Shown here: positions 8,616-15,820 of the stretch, one piece after another
How positions within the stretch are numbered: position 1 is the first letter of the stretch
How the letters are laid out: the number at the start of each line of letters is the position of its first letter
Origin: Christensenella sp. UBA2853
Lineage (GTDB): Bacteria; Bacillota; Clostridia; Christensenellales; Aristaeellaceae
NCBI GenBank assembly: GCA_002350845.1
Contig: DEFL01000076.1
Location: 33,384-97,383 of the forward strand
Direction: 5' to 3'
DNA: 64,000 nt
Notes under the pieces: generated by a model
Databases searched by the model: none
Told to the model about the DNA's origin: nothing
What the model saw: only the letters and a program-made list of their open reading frames with translations
Program-made: the position numbers and the translations under genes

Positions 8616-9413
8616 ATGGCAGCGAAAACCATTCTTGTGACGGGCCCCAACGGGTTTGTCGGAGCGAGAATCATGGATGCCCTCAGCGGGGCAGTCGCGT
8701 CTCCTTCCCTGCGCGAAGCGGACGGGGAGAGCGTGAAGCGGCTGATGGATACCGTCCAGCCGGATCTCATCATTCATACCGCAGCGATGTCGGACATCGG
8801 ATGCTGCGCAAAGGATCCGGAGGGTTCTTACCGGGCCAACGTGACGCTCCCGGTTCTTCTGGCAGGATGCGGCGTGAAAACGGTCATTTTCAGCACAGAC
8901 CAGGTGTACAGCGGATGCCGGGAGGAAGGACCGTACCGCGAGGATACGGTGTGTCCTGCCAACCTGTATGCGGAACATAAGATTGAGATGGAAAAGAGAA
9001 CCCTGGATATCAATCCGGATACCGTGCTTCTCAGGGCCACCTGGATGTATGATATGCCAAGATACGGAAGCCCGAACCGGGGGAATTTCCTGGTCAGCAT
9101 GCTCAGGGAAAAAGAGATCACCCTGTCGTTTGCCCAGCGGCGGGCCGTGACCTATGTGCGGGAAGTGGCAGCGCTCATTTCCCGGGCGGCAGAGCTTCCG
9201 GGCGGAATCTACAACTACGGAAGTGAAAATGACCTGACCATGGAGGAGACTGCGCTGTGGCTGAAGGAGACCCTTGCACTGCCCATCGAAATTCGGGATG
9301 CGGGCCCCAGACACAACCTGTGGATGGACTGCTCAAAGCTCAGGGAACACGGCATCTGCTTTCACAGTACCATCGAAGGTCTCAAAACATGCATTGAGGA
9401 CTACAGTCTGTAA
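8616..9413 (+). CDS. RmlD-like SDR NAD(P)-dependent reductase
   Basis: A 265-residue extended short-chain dehydrogenase. It has the nucleotide-binding glycine motif TGPNGFVG (residues 9-16), IIHTAAMSDIGCC, FSTDQVYSG with the catalytic Ser/Thr, and the YAEHK motif with Tyr118 and Lys122. These match dTDP-4-dehydrorhamnose reductase (RmlD) relatives, but no other dTDP-sugar genes are nearby, so the sugar substrate is unknown. The ATG at 8616 follows CAGGAAAACACA and gives the canonical MAAKTILVTG start; a longer frame upstream crosses the promoter. It is a single-gene unit with its own promoter and terminator. Confidence 0.85.
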   Translation: MAAKTILVTGPNGFVGARIMDALSGAVASPSLREADGESVKRLMDTVQPDLIIHTAAMSDIGCCAKDPEGSYRANVTLPVLLAGCGVKTVIFSTDQVYSGCREEGPYREDTVCPANLYAEHKIEMEKRTLDINPDTVLLRATWMYDMPRYGSPNRGNFLVSMLREKEITLSFAQRRAVTYVREVAALISRAAELPGGIYNYGSENDLTMEETALWLKETLALPIEIRDAGPRHNLWMDCSKLREHGICFHSTIEGLKTCIEDYSL

Positions 9414-9418
9414 AACTT

Positions 9419-9443
9419 CGTCTCCTTCGGGAGACGTTTTTTT
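9419..9443 (+). terminator. UUCG-loop terminator
   Basis: Stem CGTCTCC/GGAGACG closed by a TTCG tetraloop (9426-9429) and followed by seven T residues: a textbook intrinsic terminator for the SDR gene. Confidence 0.9.
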
Positions 9444-9450
9444 AATATTA

Positions 9451-9496
9451 TTCTAACAGTCTGTAAGCAGTATCTTAACAATCTTTCTGCTAGAAT
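9451..9496 (+). promoter_or_regulatory. Three 11-bp direct repeats before a -10 box (Pho-box-like)
   Basis: TTCTAACAGTC (9451), TGTAAGCAGTA (9462) and TCTTAACAATC (9473) follow one another at exact 11-bp spacing, with a common [TC]TxAxCA core. A -10 box TAGAAT starts at 9491, ten bases after the last TTAACA, and there is no good -35 box. This is the layout of activator sites for OmpR/PhoB-type regulators, in particular the Firmicute Pho box built from TTAACA repeats. Which regulator binds is not known. Confidence 0.55.
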
Positions 9497-9541
9497 ACAG
9501 TTGCCGGCAGGAACCGGCAGAAGAAAAGAGGATGAGTCAAA

Positions 9542-10312
9542 ATGAAAAGAATTACAGCGGCCGTATTGGCCATGATCATGAGTGTAACCCTAGCGTTTGG
9601 AGCTTTTGCAGAAACGGCGGAAACCGGTTCGGAAGTGCCTTCTGAGCAGGTGAACGAAACCCTGGAGATAGAAGAGGAAGACGAGAACGCCTTCCTGACA
9701 TGGCTCAGAGAGGGTGCGAACCTGATTTCAGAACATGCAGCAGAAGGATGGGACATGGCTTCCGAAGCCGTGAAAGCCGGATGGGAGGAGGCTTCCCAGG
9801 CTGTGACAAGCGGCATGGAATGGCTCCAGGAAAAAAGCACGGAATGGCTCGCTGAGGCGGAAGCCTATATGAAGGAACATGAGTGGGACCGGAAAGTGCA
9901 GGACGCGTGGGAAACACTCAAAAAAGGTGCAGCCAAAACCGGAGAGATTGCGGCCGACAAGCTGGCTGAAGCATATCAGACAGTGCATGACTGGGTCTGG
10001 GAAAACAGCGAAGAGGTCAATGAAGACATCGCTGAGGCTGTCGACAGTCTTGGCGAAGCCGCAGGTGTTGCCCAGGCCAGTGCTTCGTCCTGGTGCAGAA
10101 CCATGGAAGAATTCATGGAGGAAAAGCAGGATCTTGTCACCGAAGAGGTGAAAGAGGCCATGGACGTGATCCGGGAGTACGCCCGGGACGCGGAATCAGT
10201 CACTGCGGAAAAGCTGGAGGAAGCCAGCCAGACGGTCCAGACATGGCTGGAGAGCGTCGGTGAAGAGTCGGACGCTGAGAACGTGCCGATGGAGGAATCC
10301 AAAACGGAGTAA
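9542..10312 (+). CDS. Secreted acidic, all-helical protein of unknown function
   Basis: A 256-residue protein with a clear signal peptide (MKRITAAVLAMIMSVTLAFG, cleavage after AFA). The mature part is almost wholly predicted amphipathic helix, very rich in Glu, Ala, Trp and Lys, with loosely repeated units of the form EEASQAV, EWLQEKSTEWLAEAE and AETVDSLGEA-like blocks; glycine and proline are scarce after residue 40. Such composition recalls apolipoprotein- or LEA-like helical bundles, but I recognise no family. One cysteine is present. The ATG at 9542 is preceded by AGAGGATGAG. The gene stands alone behind the 11-bp repeats, which suggests expression as part of a two-component regulon. Confidence 0.75.
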   Translation: MKRITAAVLAMIMSVTLAFGAFAETAETGSEVPSEQVNETLEIEEEDENAFLTWLREGANLISEHAAEGWDMASEAVKAGWEEASQAVTSGMEWLQEKSTEWLAEAEAYMKEHEWDRKVQDAWETLKKGAAKTGEIAADKLAEAYQTVHDWVWENSEEVNEDIAEAVDSLGEAAGVAQASASSWCRTMEEFMEEKQDLVTEEVKEAMDVIREYARDAESVTAEKLEEASQTVQTWLESVGEESDAENVPMEESKTE

Positions 10313-10325
10313 TCCGTATGTCCGC

Positions 10326-10374
10326 TTGCCGCTCCTTTCGTTCCATGATATGATGCATGTCATGAAACGAAGGG
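10326..10374 (+). promoter_or_regulatory. Promoter overlapped by a long inverted repeat
   Basis: TTGCCG (10326-10331), 17 bp, TATGAT (10349-10354). A near-perfect 15-bp inverted repeat (10334-10348 with 10360-10374; arms CCTTTCGTTCCATGA and TCATGAAACGAAGGG) brackets the -10 box. No T-run follows, so it is better explained as an operator, or as a 5' hairpin in the leader, than as a terminator. Confidence 0.6.
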
Positions 10375-10384
10375 AAGGTGCCGT

Positions 10385-10930
10385 ATGATCATTCTTGTGG
10401 ACATGGATGATACCATTGAACAGCTGCTCAGGGCCTGGGTAAACAGGGTCAATAAAAAGTATGGGCGGCAGGTCACGGTGGATGAAGTGACCGACTGGAA
10501 TGTCGCAGCACCCTATCCGGGACTGACCCGGAAGCAGGTGTATGACGTGATTTCAGAGAAGGGCTTCTGGAAAACCGTTGAGCCGATGCCCGGCGCAGCA
10601 GAGGCACTGAAACACTTTATGGATGCCGGGCATGAAGTCTATATCGTGACGGCGACCAACCGCGAGCATCTGCAGGAAAAAATGGATGAAGTCCTGTTTC
10701 GGTATTTCCCTTTTCTGACGTGGGATCAGGTGATTGTGACAACCCGGAAACAGCTCATCCGCGGTGATGTGCTCATCGATGACGGAATCCACAACCTGGA
10801 GGGCGGGAATTACAGAAAAATCCTGTTTACAGCGCCGCACAATCGCTATTATGATGCCGCGGCGCACGATATGATCCGGGTGAACAGCTGGGAGGAAATT
10901 GTGCCTGTCATTGATGCCATGGGCATCTGA
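10385..10930 (+). CDS. 5'(3')-deoxyribonucleotidase (NT5C family)
   Basis: A 181-residue cytoplasmic HAD-fold phosphatase. The N-terminal motif I is VDMDDT (residues 5-10), with Asp6 as candidate nucleophile and Asp8 as acid/base; motif II is the Thr in IVTAT and motif III/IV is VLIDDGIHN. Together with the short cap containing WNVAAPYPG this matches PF06941, enzymes that dephosphorylate dUMP, dTMP and similar 5' or 3' deoxynucleotides and so limit dNTP pools. Start: ATG at 10385 after GAAGGGAAGGTG. It is monocistronic, with a promoter overlapped by an inverted repeat upstream and a strong terminator downstream. Confidence 0.85.
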   Translation: MIILVDMDDTIEQLLRAWVNRVNKKYGRQVTVDEVTDWNVAAPYPGLTRKQVYDVISEKGFWKTVEPMPGAAEALKHFMDAGHEVYIVTATNREHLQEKMDEVLFRYFPFLTWDQVIVTTRKQLIRGDVLIDDGIHNLEGGNYRKILFTAPHNRYYDAAAHDMIRVNSWEEIVPVIDAMGI

Positions 10931-10939
10931 ATCATCTGT

Positions 10940-10984
10940 ACAGAAGGGACAGCAGAAACACAGTGTTCTGCCTGTCCCTTCTGT
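10940..10984 (+). terminator. Long-stem terminator
   Basis: ACAGAAGGGACAG-CAGAA pairs with TTCTG-C-CTGTCCCTTCTGT (10940-10983), an 18-bp stem with one bulge, closing the deoxyribonucleotidase gene. Confidence 0.75.
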
Positions 10985-11015
10985 CGTTGACAGCGGCAGG
11001 CAGGTGGATTAACCG

Positions 11016-11044
11016 TTGACCGATGAACAGAGGTGTGATATAGT
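11016..11044 (+). promoter_or_regulatory. Sigma-A promoter of the candidate small RNA
   Basis: TTGACC (11016-11021), 17 bp, TATAGT (11039-11044). The expected transcription start is near 11050. Confidence 0.7.
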
Positions 11045-11048
11045 CACG

Positions 11049-11130
11049 TTGCCGAAGATCAGGCAAGCGCCCGGAAACGGACACGATGGGAAGCAGAGTG
11101 AAGTCATTCAGCCGGATGACTTATTTTTTC
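11049..11130 (+). ncRNA. Candidate small structured RNA or attenuated leader
   Basis: Between a good promoter and a terminator lie about 80 bases without a convincing reading frame but with three hairpins: TTGCC/GGCAA with an 8-nt loop (11049-11066), CCG-GAAA-CGG (11071-11080), and AAGTCAT/ATGACTT (11101-11122) followed by ATTTTTT. The last is an intrinsic terminator. The RNA could be a free-standing sRNA or a riboswitch-like leader controlling the regulator gene at 11229. It does not match any riboswitch consensus that I know well enough to assign. Confidence 0.5.
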
Positions 11131-11135
11131 AGGGA

Positions 11136-11155
11136 TGGATTAGCCATACCTAACC
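11136..11155. promoter_or_regulatory. DtxR/IdeR-like palindrome upstream of the regulator gene
   Basis: TTAGCCATACCTAA (11140-11153) has TTAG/CTAA ends and inner C/G-rich bases, close to the DtxR-family iron box core TTAGG-N-CTAA. It lies just after the small-RNA terminator and 75 bases before the regulator start. Confidence 0.4.
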
Positions 11156-11228
11156 AAATAAGGGTACGAAACTGCAGTCTGAGGAAGATGAGGGAGCAAG
11201 ACTTTCTCCGGTAAAGGGGGATCGGTTC

Positions 11229-11936
11229 GTGAAAACCATTCTGATGATCGAAGGGGAAAAAAAGACCGCGGAACTGACCAGGGATTACCTGGAAGCGGCC
11301 GGATATGATGTGACGATCTGCGAAAACGGAACAGACGGGCTCAGGATGGCAGAAGAGCAGAACTATGACCTTCTGATGCTGAATGCCGTGCTGCCGGATA
11401 CAGACGGGTTCTGTCTCTGCCGGACCCTTCGGAAAACACAGGACCAGCCGATTCTGATGCTCTCTGAAAACGGCAGCGAAGCCGATGCCGTCCGCGGACT
11501 GGGTGTCGGTGCAGATGACTATATCACCCTGCCGTTTCGTCCCTCTGAAATGACAGCCCGTGTGCAGGCGCATCTGAGAATGGTGGAAAGACTCGCCGGG
11601 AAGGCGGGCAAGAAAAAGAAACCCGTTGAAAAGATTGAGTCCGGCACGCTGGCGATTCTTCTTCCGTACCATGAAGTCCAGGTGAAAGGCGAGACGGTCA
11701 GTCTGACGAGCAAGGAATATGATCTCCTGCTGTTTCTTGCCTCAAACCCGGGCGTGGTGTTTTCAAGGGAAACACTCTTTGAGCAGGTCTGGGGTATGGA
11801 GAATGTCGGAGATCCGGCCACGGTGACGGTTCACATCAACCGCCTGAGGGAAAAAATAGAGGAGAATCCCTCTCAGCCGCAGTTGATTCAGACGGTCTGG
11901 GGCTCAGGGTATCGGTTCAGGAAACAACAGCTTTAG
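11229..11936 (+). CDS. OmpR-family regulator with a phosphorylation-dead receiver
   Basis: A 235-residue two-domain protein: receiver (1-115) and winged-helix DNA-binding domain (about 135-232, with LTSKEYDLLLFLASNPG and TVTVHINRLREKIE, ending GSGYRFRK). The DNA-binding half is canonical, but the receiver is not: the acidic pair is Glu8-Gly9 instead of Asp-Asp, the phospho-acceptor is Asn52 (LMLNAVLP instead of LxLDxMLP), and the conserved Lys of the K-P-F motif is Leu101 (ITLPF). Ser79 replaces Thr, which is tolerated. Aspartyl phosphorylation is therefore impossible by the usual route. No histidine kinase is adjacent. Start: GTG at 11229 with AAAGGGGG eight bases upstream. Iron-box-like palindromes on both sides suggest a role in iron-responsive control of the feo genes (inference). 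Confidence 0.88.
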   Translation: MKTILMIEGEKKTAELTRDYLEAAGYDVTICENGTDGLRMAEEQNYDLLMLNAVLPDTDGFCLCRTLRKTQDQPILMLSENGSEADAVRGLGVGADDYITLPFRPSEMTARVQAHLRMVERLAGKAGKKKKPVEKIESGTLAILLPYHEVQVKGETVSLTSKEYDLLLFLASNPGVVFSRETLFEQVWGMENVGDPATVTVHINRLREKIEENPSQPQLIQTVWGSGYRFRKQQL

Positions 11937-11995
11937 AAAATATTTAGATATTGTTCATATGATTGTTAGGAAACCATGGTAGGATAGGGACCGAG

Positions 11996-12013
11996 TTAGT
12001 TTACCATAACTAA
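11996..12013. promoter_or_regulatory. DtxR/IdeR-like palindrome upstream of feoA
   Basis: TTAGTT-TACCAT-AACTAA is a perfect 6-bp inverted repeat with a 6-bp centre, similar to the TTAG...CTAA half-sites of DtxR/IdeR/MntR operators. It lies 196 bases before the first feoA start; I found no clear -35/-10 pair next to it. The rest of the gap 11937-12208 shows no gene. Confidence 0.45.
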
Positions 12014-12208
12014 TCCAGAAATGGAACAGGCTGACAATGAAACTCAGATCATCCCTTTCCTCTCCGTGGCTCCTTTTTTTCTGCCCGCTTTCCTGTCCGC
12101 ATGCCGGAAGAAGCAGGAAACAGCAGTGTCATGCGCCGCAGACAGGATGCAGAGGTTCTGCAGTGCAGAACCGGGGACGGGAAGCAAAAGACAGGGAGGA
12201 GGGGTCCA

Positions 12209-12421
12209 GTGATTCCACTGATTTATGCGACGGTTGGCGAAGAGGTGATTATCCGGAAAATCGGGGGAAGCCCTGAAGTCAAAAAACACCTGGAGAACCT
12301 CGGGTTTGTCGCCGGGGGCACCGTTACGCTGATTACCGCTCTGAACGGTAATCTGATTGTCAAGGTCAAGGAATCCCGGGTGGCGCTCAATGAAGAGCTT
12401 GCACGGAAGATCATGATTTAA
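12209..12421 (+). CDS. feoA: FeoA domain protein (first copy)
   Basis: A 70-residue SH3-like protein: IRKIGGSPEVKKHLENLGFVAGGTV is a classic FeoA core, in which a Gly-rich turn precedes the LGFVxG motif. FeoA proteins sit on the cytoplasmic side of FeoB and are needed for, or regulate, ferrous iron transport. The start is a GTG at 12209 with GGGAGGAGG before it; a longer frame upstream lacks FeoA similarity. It is 14 bases ahead of a second feoA. Paired FeoA proteins are common in Clostridia. Confidence 0.9.
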   Translation: MIPLIYATVGEEVIIRKIGGSPEVKKHLENLGFVAGGTVTLITALNGNLIVKVKESRVALNEELARKIMI

Positions 12422-12435
12422 GGGAGGCATGGAAT

Positions 12436-12657
12436 ATGCGCACACTGAAAGATGTTCAGATCGGGGAGTCGGCCAGAGTGGTCAAAATTCATGGAGAAGG
12501 CGCCATCAAGCGCAGGATCATGGATATGGGAATCACAAAGGGCATCGAGATTTATGTCAGAAAAGTGGCTCCGCTCGGCGACCCGGTTGAGATCACCGTC
12601 CGCGGATACGAGCTTTCACTCCGCAAGGCAGACGCTGAAAGCATTGAAGTTGAGTAA
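12436..12657 (+). CDS. feoA: FeoA domain protein (second copy)
   Basis: A 73-residue protein with the same fold as its upstream neighbour: LKDVQIGESARVVKIHGEG, then RRIMDMGITKGIEIYVRKVAPLGDPVEI, where DMGITKG and PLGDPVE are diagnostic for FeoA. It begins at an ATG after AGGGAGGCATGGAAT. Of the two copies this one is closer to classical stand-alone FeoA and 18 bases ahead of feoB, so it is the likelier direct partner of the G-domain. Confidence 0.93.
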   Translation: MRTLKDVQIGESARVVKIHGEGAIKRRIMDMGITKGIEIYVRKVAPLGDPVEITVRGYELSLRKADAESIEVE

Positions 12658-12675
12658 AGAAAGAAGGAGCCTGGA

Positions 12676-15135
12676 ATGAGTATCAGAATTGCGCTTGCGG
12701 GGAATCCCAACTGCGGCAAAACAACCCTGTTCAATGCACTGACAGGATCCAATCAGTTTGTCGGCAACTGGCCGGGCGTCACGGTGGAAAAAAAGGAAGG
12801 CAGACTGAAGAAGCATGATGACATCGTCATCACGGACCTGCCGGGTATTTACAGCCTGTCTCCCTATACGCTCGAAGAAGTGGTGGCAAGAAACTACCTG
12901 GTGGGAGAGCGTCCGGATGCGATATTGAATATCGTGGACGGCACCAATCTTGAACGCAACCTCTATCTGACCACACAGCTCGTGGAACTGGGTATTCCGG
13001 TGGTTGTGGCGATCAACATGATGGATGTGGTGCGCAAGAACGGGGACAAGATCAACACCCAGGACCTCGCGCAGCAGCTGGGCTGCAGGATTGTGGAAAT
13101 CTCCGCACTCAAGGGCACCGGCGTGATGGAGGCAGCTGAGGTAGCCATTCAGGCGGCGAAAGAAACCAGAACGGTTCCGATGCACACCTTCTCCGGTCCT
13201 GTGGAACACGCCCTGGCGCATATTGAGGAAGCCGTGGTTCACGGCATGCCCGATGAGCAGCAGAGATGGTACGCCATCAAGGTGTTTGAGCGGGATGAAA
13301 AAGTCCTCGAGCAGTTGCATATTGAGCCTTCTCTCATGGAACACATTGAGAAGGACATCGCCGCGGCGGAAAAAGAACTGGATGATGACGCGGAAAGCAT
13401 CATCACCAATGAACGCTATGTCTACATCGCGAAAGTCATCAAGTCCTGCTACAGGAAGCATCACACCGGTTCCCTGAGCACTTCGGATAAAATCGACAAG
13501 GTGGTCACCAACCGCTGGCTGGGTCTGCCGATCTTCGCGCTGATCATGTTTGCTGTGTACTGGATTGCCATGGTCGGTGTCGGCACGCCTGCTACGGACT
13601 GGGCCAATGACGGTCTGTTCGGGGATGGCTGGCATCTGTTCGGAAACGGCACAGCGCAGTATGAAGAGGCCGCAGAGCGCTACGGAGACACCGAAGAAAT
13701 CATCAGTGCCTTTGCAGAAACATACGGGGCGGAAATCGAAGAGGAAGACCCTGAGGCATACCTGCAGGCCTTGCTGGAGGCGGTGCCGGATGATGCCAAA
13801 GTAACCTATCTCACACAGGATGAGGAGACGCTGGCGGTCGAGGAGCATCCGGATACGGACAAGGAAACCCTGCGCACAGCGGTCGGTGAATATCTGAGCG
13901 TGGAGGAAGGGTACAAATCCGAGATCGGCGCACCGGATCCTGCGGCATACGGAACCTGGGTGCCCGGCATTCCGACACTTCTGGAAGGTCTGCTGGACAG
14001 GATGCATACTGCTGAGTGGCTCAAGGGCCTGATTCTGGACGGTATTGTGGCCGGTGTCGGCGCGGTGCTGGGATTTGTTCCCCAGATGCTGGTGCTCTTC
14101 CTGCTTCTGGCGTTCCTGGAAGCCTGCGGTTATATGGCGCGTATTGCTTTCGTGCTGGACCGCATCTTCCGCAAGTTCGGTCTTTCGGGCAAGTCCTTCA
14201 TCCCCATGCTGATCGGTACAGGCTGCGGCGTGCCCGGCATCATGGCATCGCGTACCATTGAAAATGAACGCGATCGGCGCATGACGATCATGACCACGAC
14301 CTTTATCCCCTGCAGCGCAAAGATTCCGTTCATCTCCATGATCGCAGGCGCCATTTTCGGCGGCTCTGCATGGGTTGCCACGAGTGCATACTTTATCGGC
14401 ATGGCCGCCATTATCATCAGCGGCATCATGCTCAAAAAGACCCGCCGGTTTGCCGGCAATCCTGCCCCGTTTGTCATGGAACTTCCCGCCTATCACTGGC
14501 CCACGGTCGGCAATGTGCTTCGTTCCATGTGGGAGCGCGGATGGAGCTTTATCAAGAAGGCCGGAACCATCATTCTTCTGTCCACGATTCTGGTCTGGTT
14601 CCTGAGCCGCTTCGGCTTTGCAGACGGCGGATTCCGCATGCTTTCCGAGGATGAGCTTGAGTGGTCGATCCTGGCAAAGGTCGGCAGCGCGATCGCATGG
14701 ATCTTTGCTCCGCTGGGATTCGGAAGCTGGCAGGCCACAGTGGCATCCATCACCGGGCTGATTGCCAAGGAGAACATCGTCGGCACGATGGGCATCCTGT
14801 ATGGCGGCACGGCGGCTTATGCCAATCTGGCTCAGGCCTTTACAGGGCTTGCTGCCTATTCCTTCCTGGTGTTCAACCTCCTGTGCGCACCGTGCTTTGC
14901 GGCCATTGGCGCGATCAGGCGTGAGATGAACAATGCCGGCTGGACATGGTTTGCCATCGCCTGGCAGTGCGGTTTTGCCTATGCCGTATCCCTGATGATC
15001 TATCAGTTCGGCGGCCTGTTTACCGGGCATGTCCAGGTGATTGGGCTGATTGCTGCCGCGGCAGTGCTCTGCGCCATGGTTTACATGCTGTTCTTTAAAA
15101 AATATCAGGAAGCTGAGAAACTGACGACGAGATAA
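12676..15135 (+). CDS. feoB: Ferrous iron transporter FeoB
   Basis: An 819-residue membrane GTPase that imports Fe2+. The N-terminal G domain shows G1 GNPNCGKTT (residues 9-17), the G2 region with Thr in GVTVEKKEG, G3 DLPGIYSL, G4 NMMD and G5 SALKGTG; a helical spacer domain follows to about residue 270. The membrane part contains the gate motifs GFVPQM, LEACGYMARIAF and GTGCGVPGIMASR with the conserved Cys residues, and IPCSAKIPF. Between the first and second membrane helices there is an extra acidic segment of roughly 115 residues (about 316-431), rich in Glu, Asp, Ala and Tyr and probably extracellular. Start ATG 12676 after AAGAAGGAG. It is third in the feoA-feoA-feoB operon. Confidence 0.97.
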   Translation: MSIRIALAGNPNCGKTTLFNALTGSNQFVGNWPGVTVEKKEGRLKKHDDIVITDLPGIYSLSPYTLEEVVARNYLVGERPDAILNIVDGTNLERNLYLTTQLVELGIPVVVAINMMDVVRKNGDKINTQDLAQQLGCRIVEISALKGTGVMEAAEVAIQAAKETRTVPMHTFSGPVEHALAHIEEAVVHGMPDEQQRWYAIKVFERDEKVLEQLHIEPSLMEHIEKDIAAAEKELDDDAESIITNERYVYIAKVIKSCYRKHHTGSLSTSDKIDKVVTNRWLGLPIFALIMFAVYWIAMVGVGTPATDWANDGLFGDGWHLFGNGTAQYEEAAERYGDTEEIISAFAETYGAEIEEEDPEAYLQALLEAVPDDAKVTYLTQDEETLAVEEHPDTDKETLRTAVGEYLSVEEGYKSEIGAPDPAAYGTWVPGIPTLLEGLLDRMHTAEWLKGLILDGIVAGVGAVLGFVPQMLVLFLLLAFLEACGYMARIAFVLDRIFRKFGLSGKSFIPMLIGTGCGVPGIMASRTIENERDRRMTIMTTTFIPCSAKIPFISMIAGAIFGGSAWVATSAYFIGMAAIIISGIMLKKTRRFAGNPAPFVMELPAYHWPTVGNVLRSMWERGWSFIKKAGTIILLSTILVWFLSRFGFADGGFRMLSEDELEWSILAKVGSAIAWIFAPLGFGSWQATVASITGLIAKENIVGTMGILYGGTAAYANLAQAFTGLAAYSFLVFNLLCAPCFAAIGAIRREMNNAGWTWFAIAWQCGFAYAVSLMIYQFGGLFTGHVQVIGLIAAAAVLCAMVYMLFFKKYQEAEKLTTR

Positions 15136-15161
15136 ACGCTTTTCTCAGACAGGTAATGCAT

Positions 15162-15335
15162 ATGATACAGTGGCTGGAACAAAATATGGGCACGATTCTT
15201 GTCAGCCTCCTCCTTCTTCTCGTGGTCTGTCTGATCATTCGCAGACTGTGGAAAGACAGAAAACAGGGGAAGTCGAGCTGCGGCGGACAGTGCGGAAGCT
15301 GCCCTATGCATCAGGCCTGTCACAAACAGGGCTGA
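15162..15335 (+). CDS. FeoB-associated Cys-rich membrane protein
   Basis: A 57-residue protein: one N-terminal transmembrane helix (GTILVSLLLLLVVCLII), a basic stretch (RRLWKDRKQGK) and a C-terminal cluster CGGQCGSCPMHQACH with four cysteines and two histidines. This is the FeoB-associated family (PF12669), found directly after feoB in Firmicutes and thought to handle or sense iron near the transporter, perhaps in place of FeoC. It starts 26 bases after feoB at an ATG preceded by AGGTAATGCAT and ends before the operon terminator. The gene is short but the composition and position make it secure. Confidence 0.9.
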   Translation: MIQWLEQNMGTILVSLLLLLVVCLIIRRLWKDRKQGKSSCGGQCGSCPMHQACHKQG

Positions 15336-15339
15336 TTGG

Positions 15340-15373
15340 ACCGGGAGATGCAGGCAGTGTGTCTCCCGGTTTT
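15340..15373 (+). terminator. feo operon terminator
   Basis: ACCGGGAGA (15340-15348) pairs with TCTCCCGGT (15362-15370), followed by TTTTCT. Confidence 0.8.
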
Positions 15374-15820
15374 CTATCAGCGTTTCTGGAAAACAGGCGG
15401 CCGCTGGAGCACGGAAGACCCAGGAACAAAAGCCCGGATATCATTCCTTCATTGTGGATGTTCGGCTTTTTTATATGGTGTGAAGGAAATGAACGCAGGA
15501 GAATGCGCGCAGGATCAGAGTGACTGTGCAATTCCGGAACGAACCAGGAAAAAAGATGACCTGGCGCCAGGATGGGCATGAGACTTCGGCGCAAAGCAGG
15601 TTCATGATATCCTGTGTAAACTCTGTGGAAAAGAAGGATCATCTGCTCTTTTCTTTCACGCAACGGTTGAAAGAGTTGTTTTTTTGCTTTCAGCTTCCAG
15701 CAGTTTTCTGCGAATACACTGCCACAGATACATTGACGAACGTATCAACAGATGAAGGCAGAGAACAGAACTGCCTGAAATGTGAGAATTGAGCAGTAAA
15801 GCAGATGGAGGATCCTGAAG
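15374..15820. other. Intergenic stretch without a recognised gene
   Basis: About 450 bases between the feo terminator and the small membrane protein gene. Several short frames are open on both strands but none has a ribosome binding site or recognisable protein. AAAAGCC (about 15429) and GGCTTTT (about 15465) could form a weak, long-loop terminator. A TTGACG at about 15734 has no matching -10 box. Confidence 0.6.

Noticed and set aside
11049..11130. Cobalamin or other known riboswitch in front of the regulator
   Set aside because: The bases around 11085-11115 recall fragments of the B12 class, but the B12 box and the peripheral stems are missing; the region is too short.
12616..15030. An 800-codon open frame antisense to feoB
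   Set aside because: Same effect; feoB is unmistakable on the plus strand.
15374..15820. Small genes in the gap after the feo terminator
   Set aside because: Open frames of 80-90 codons have no ribosome binding site and low-complexity or shadow-like products.
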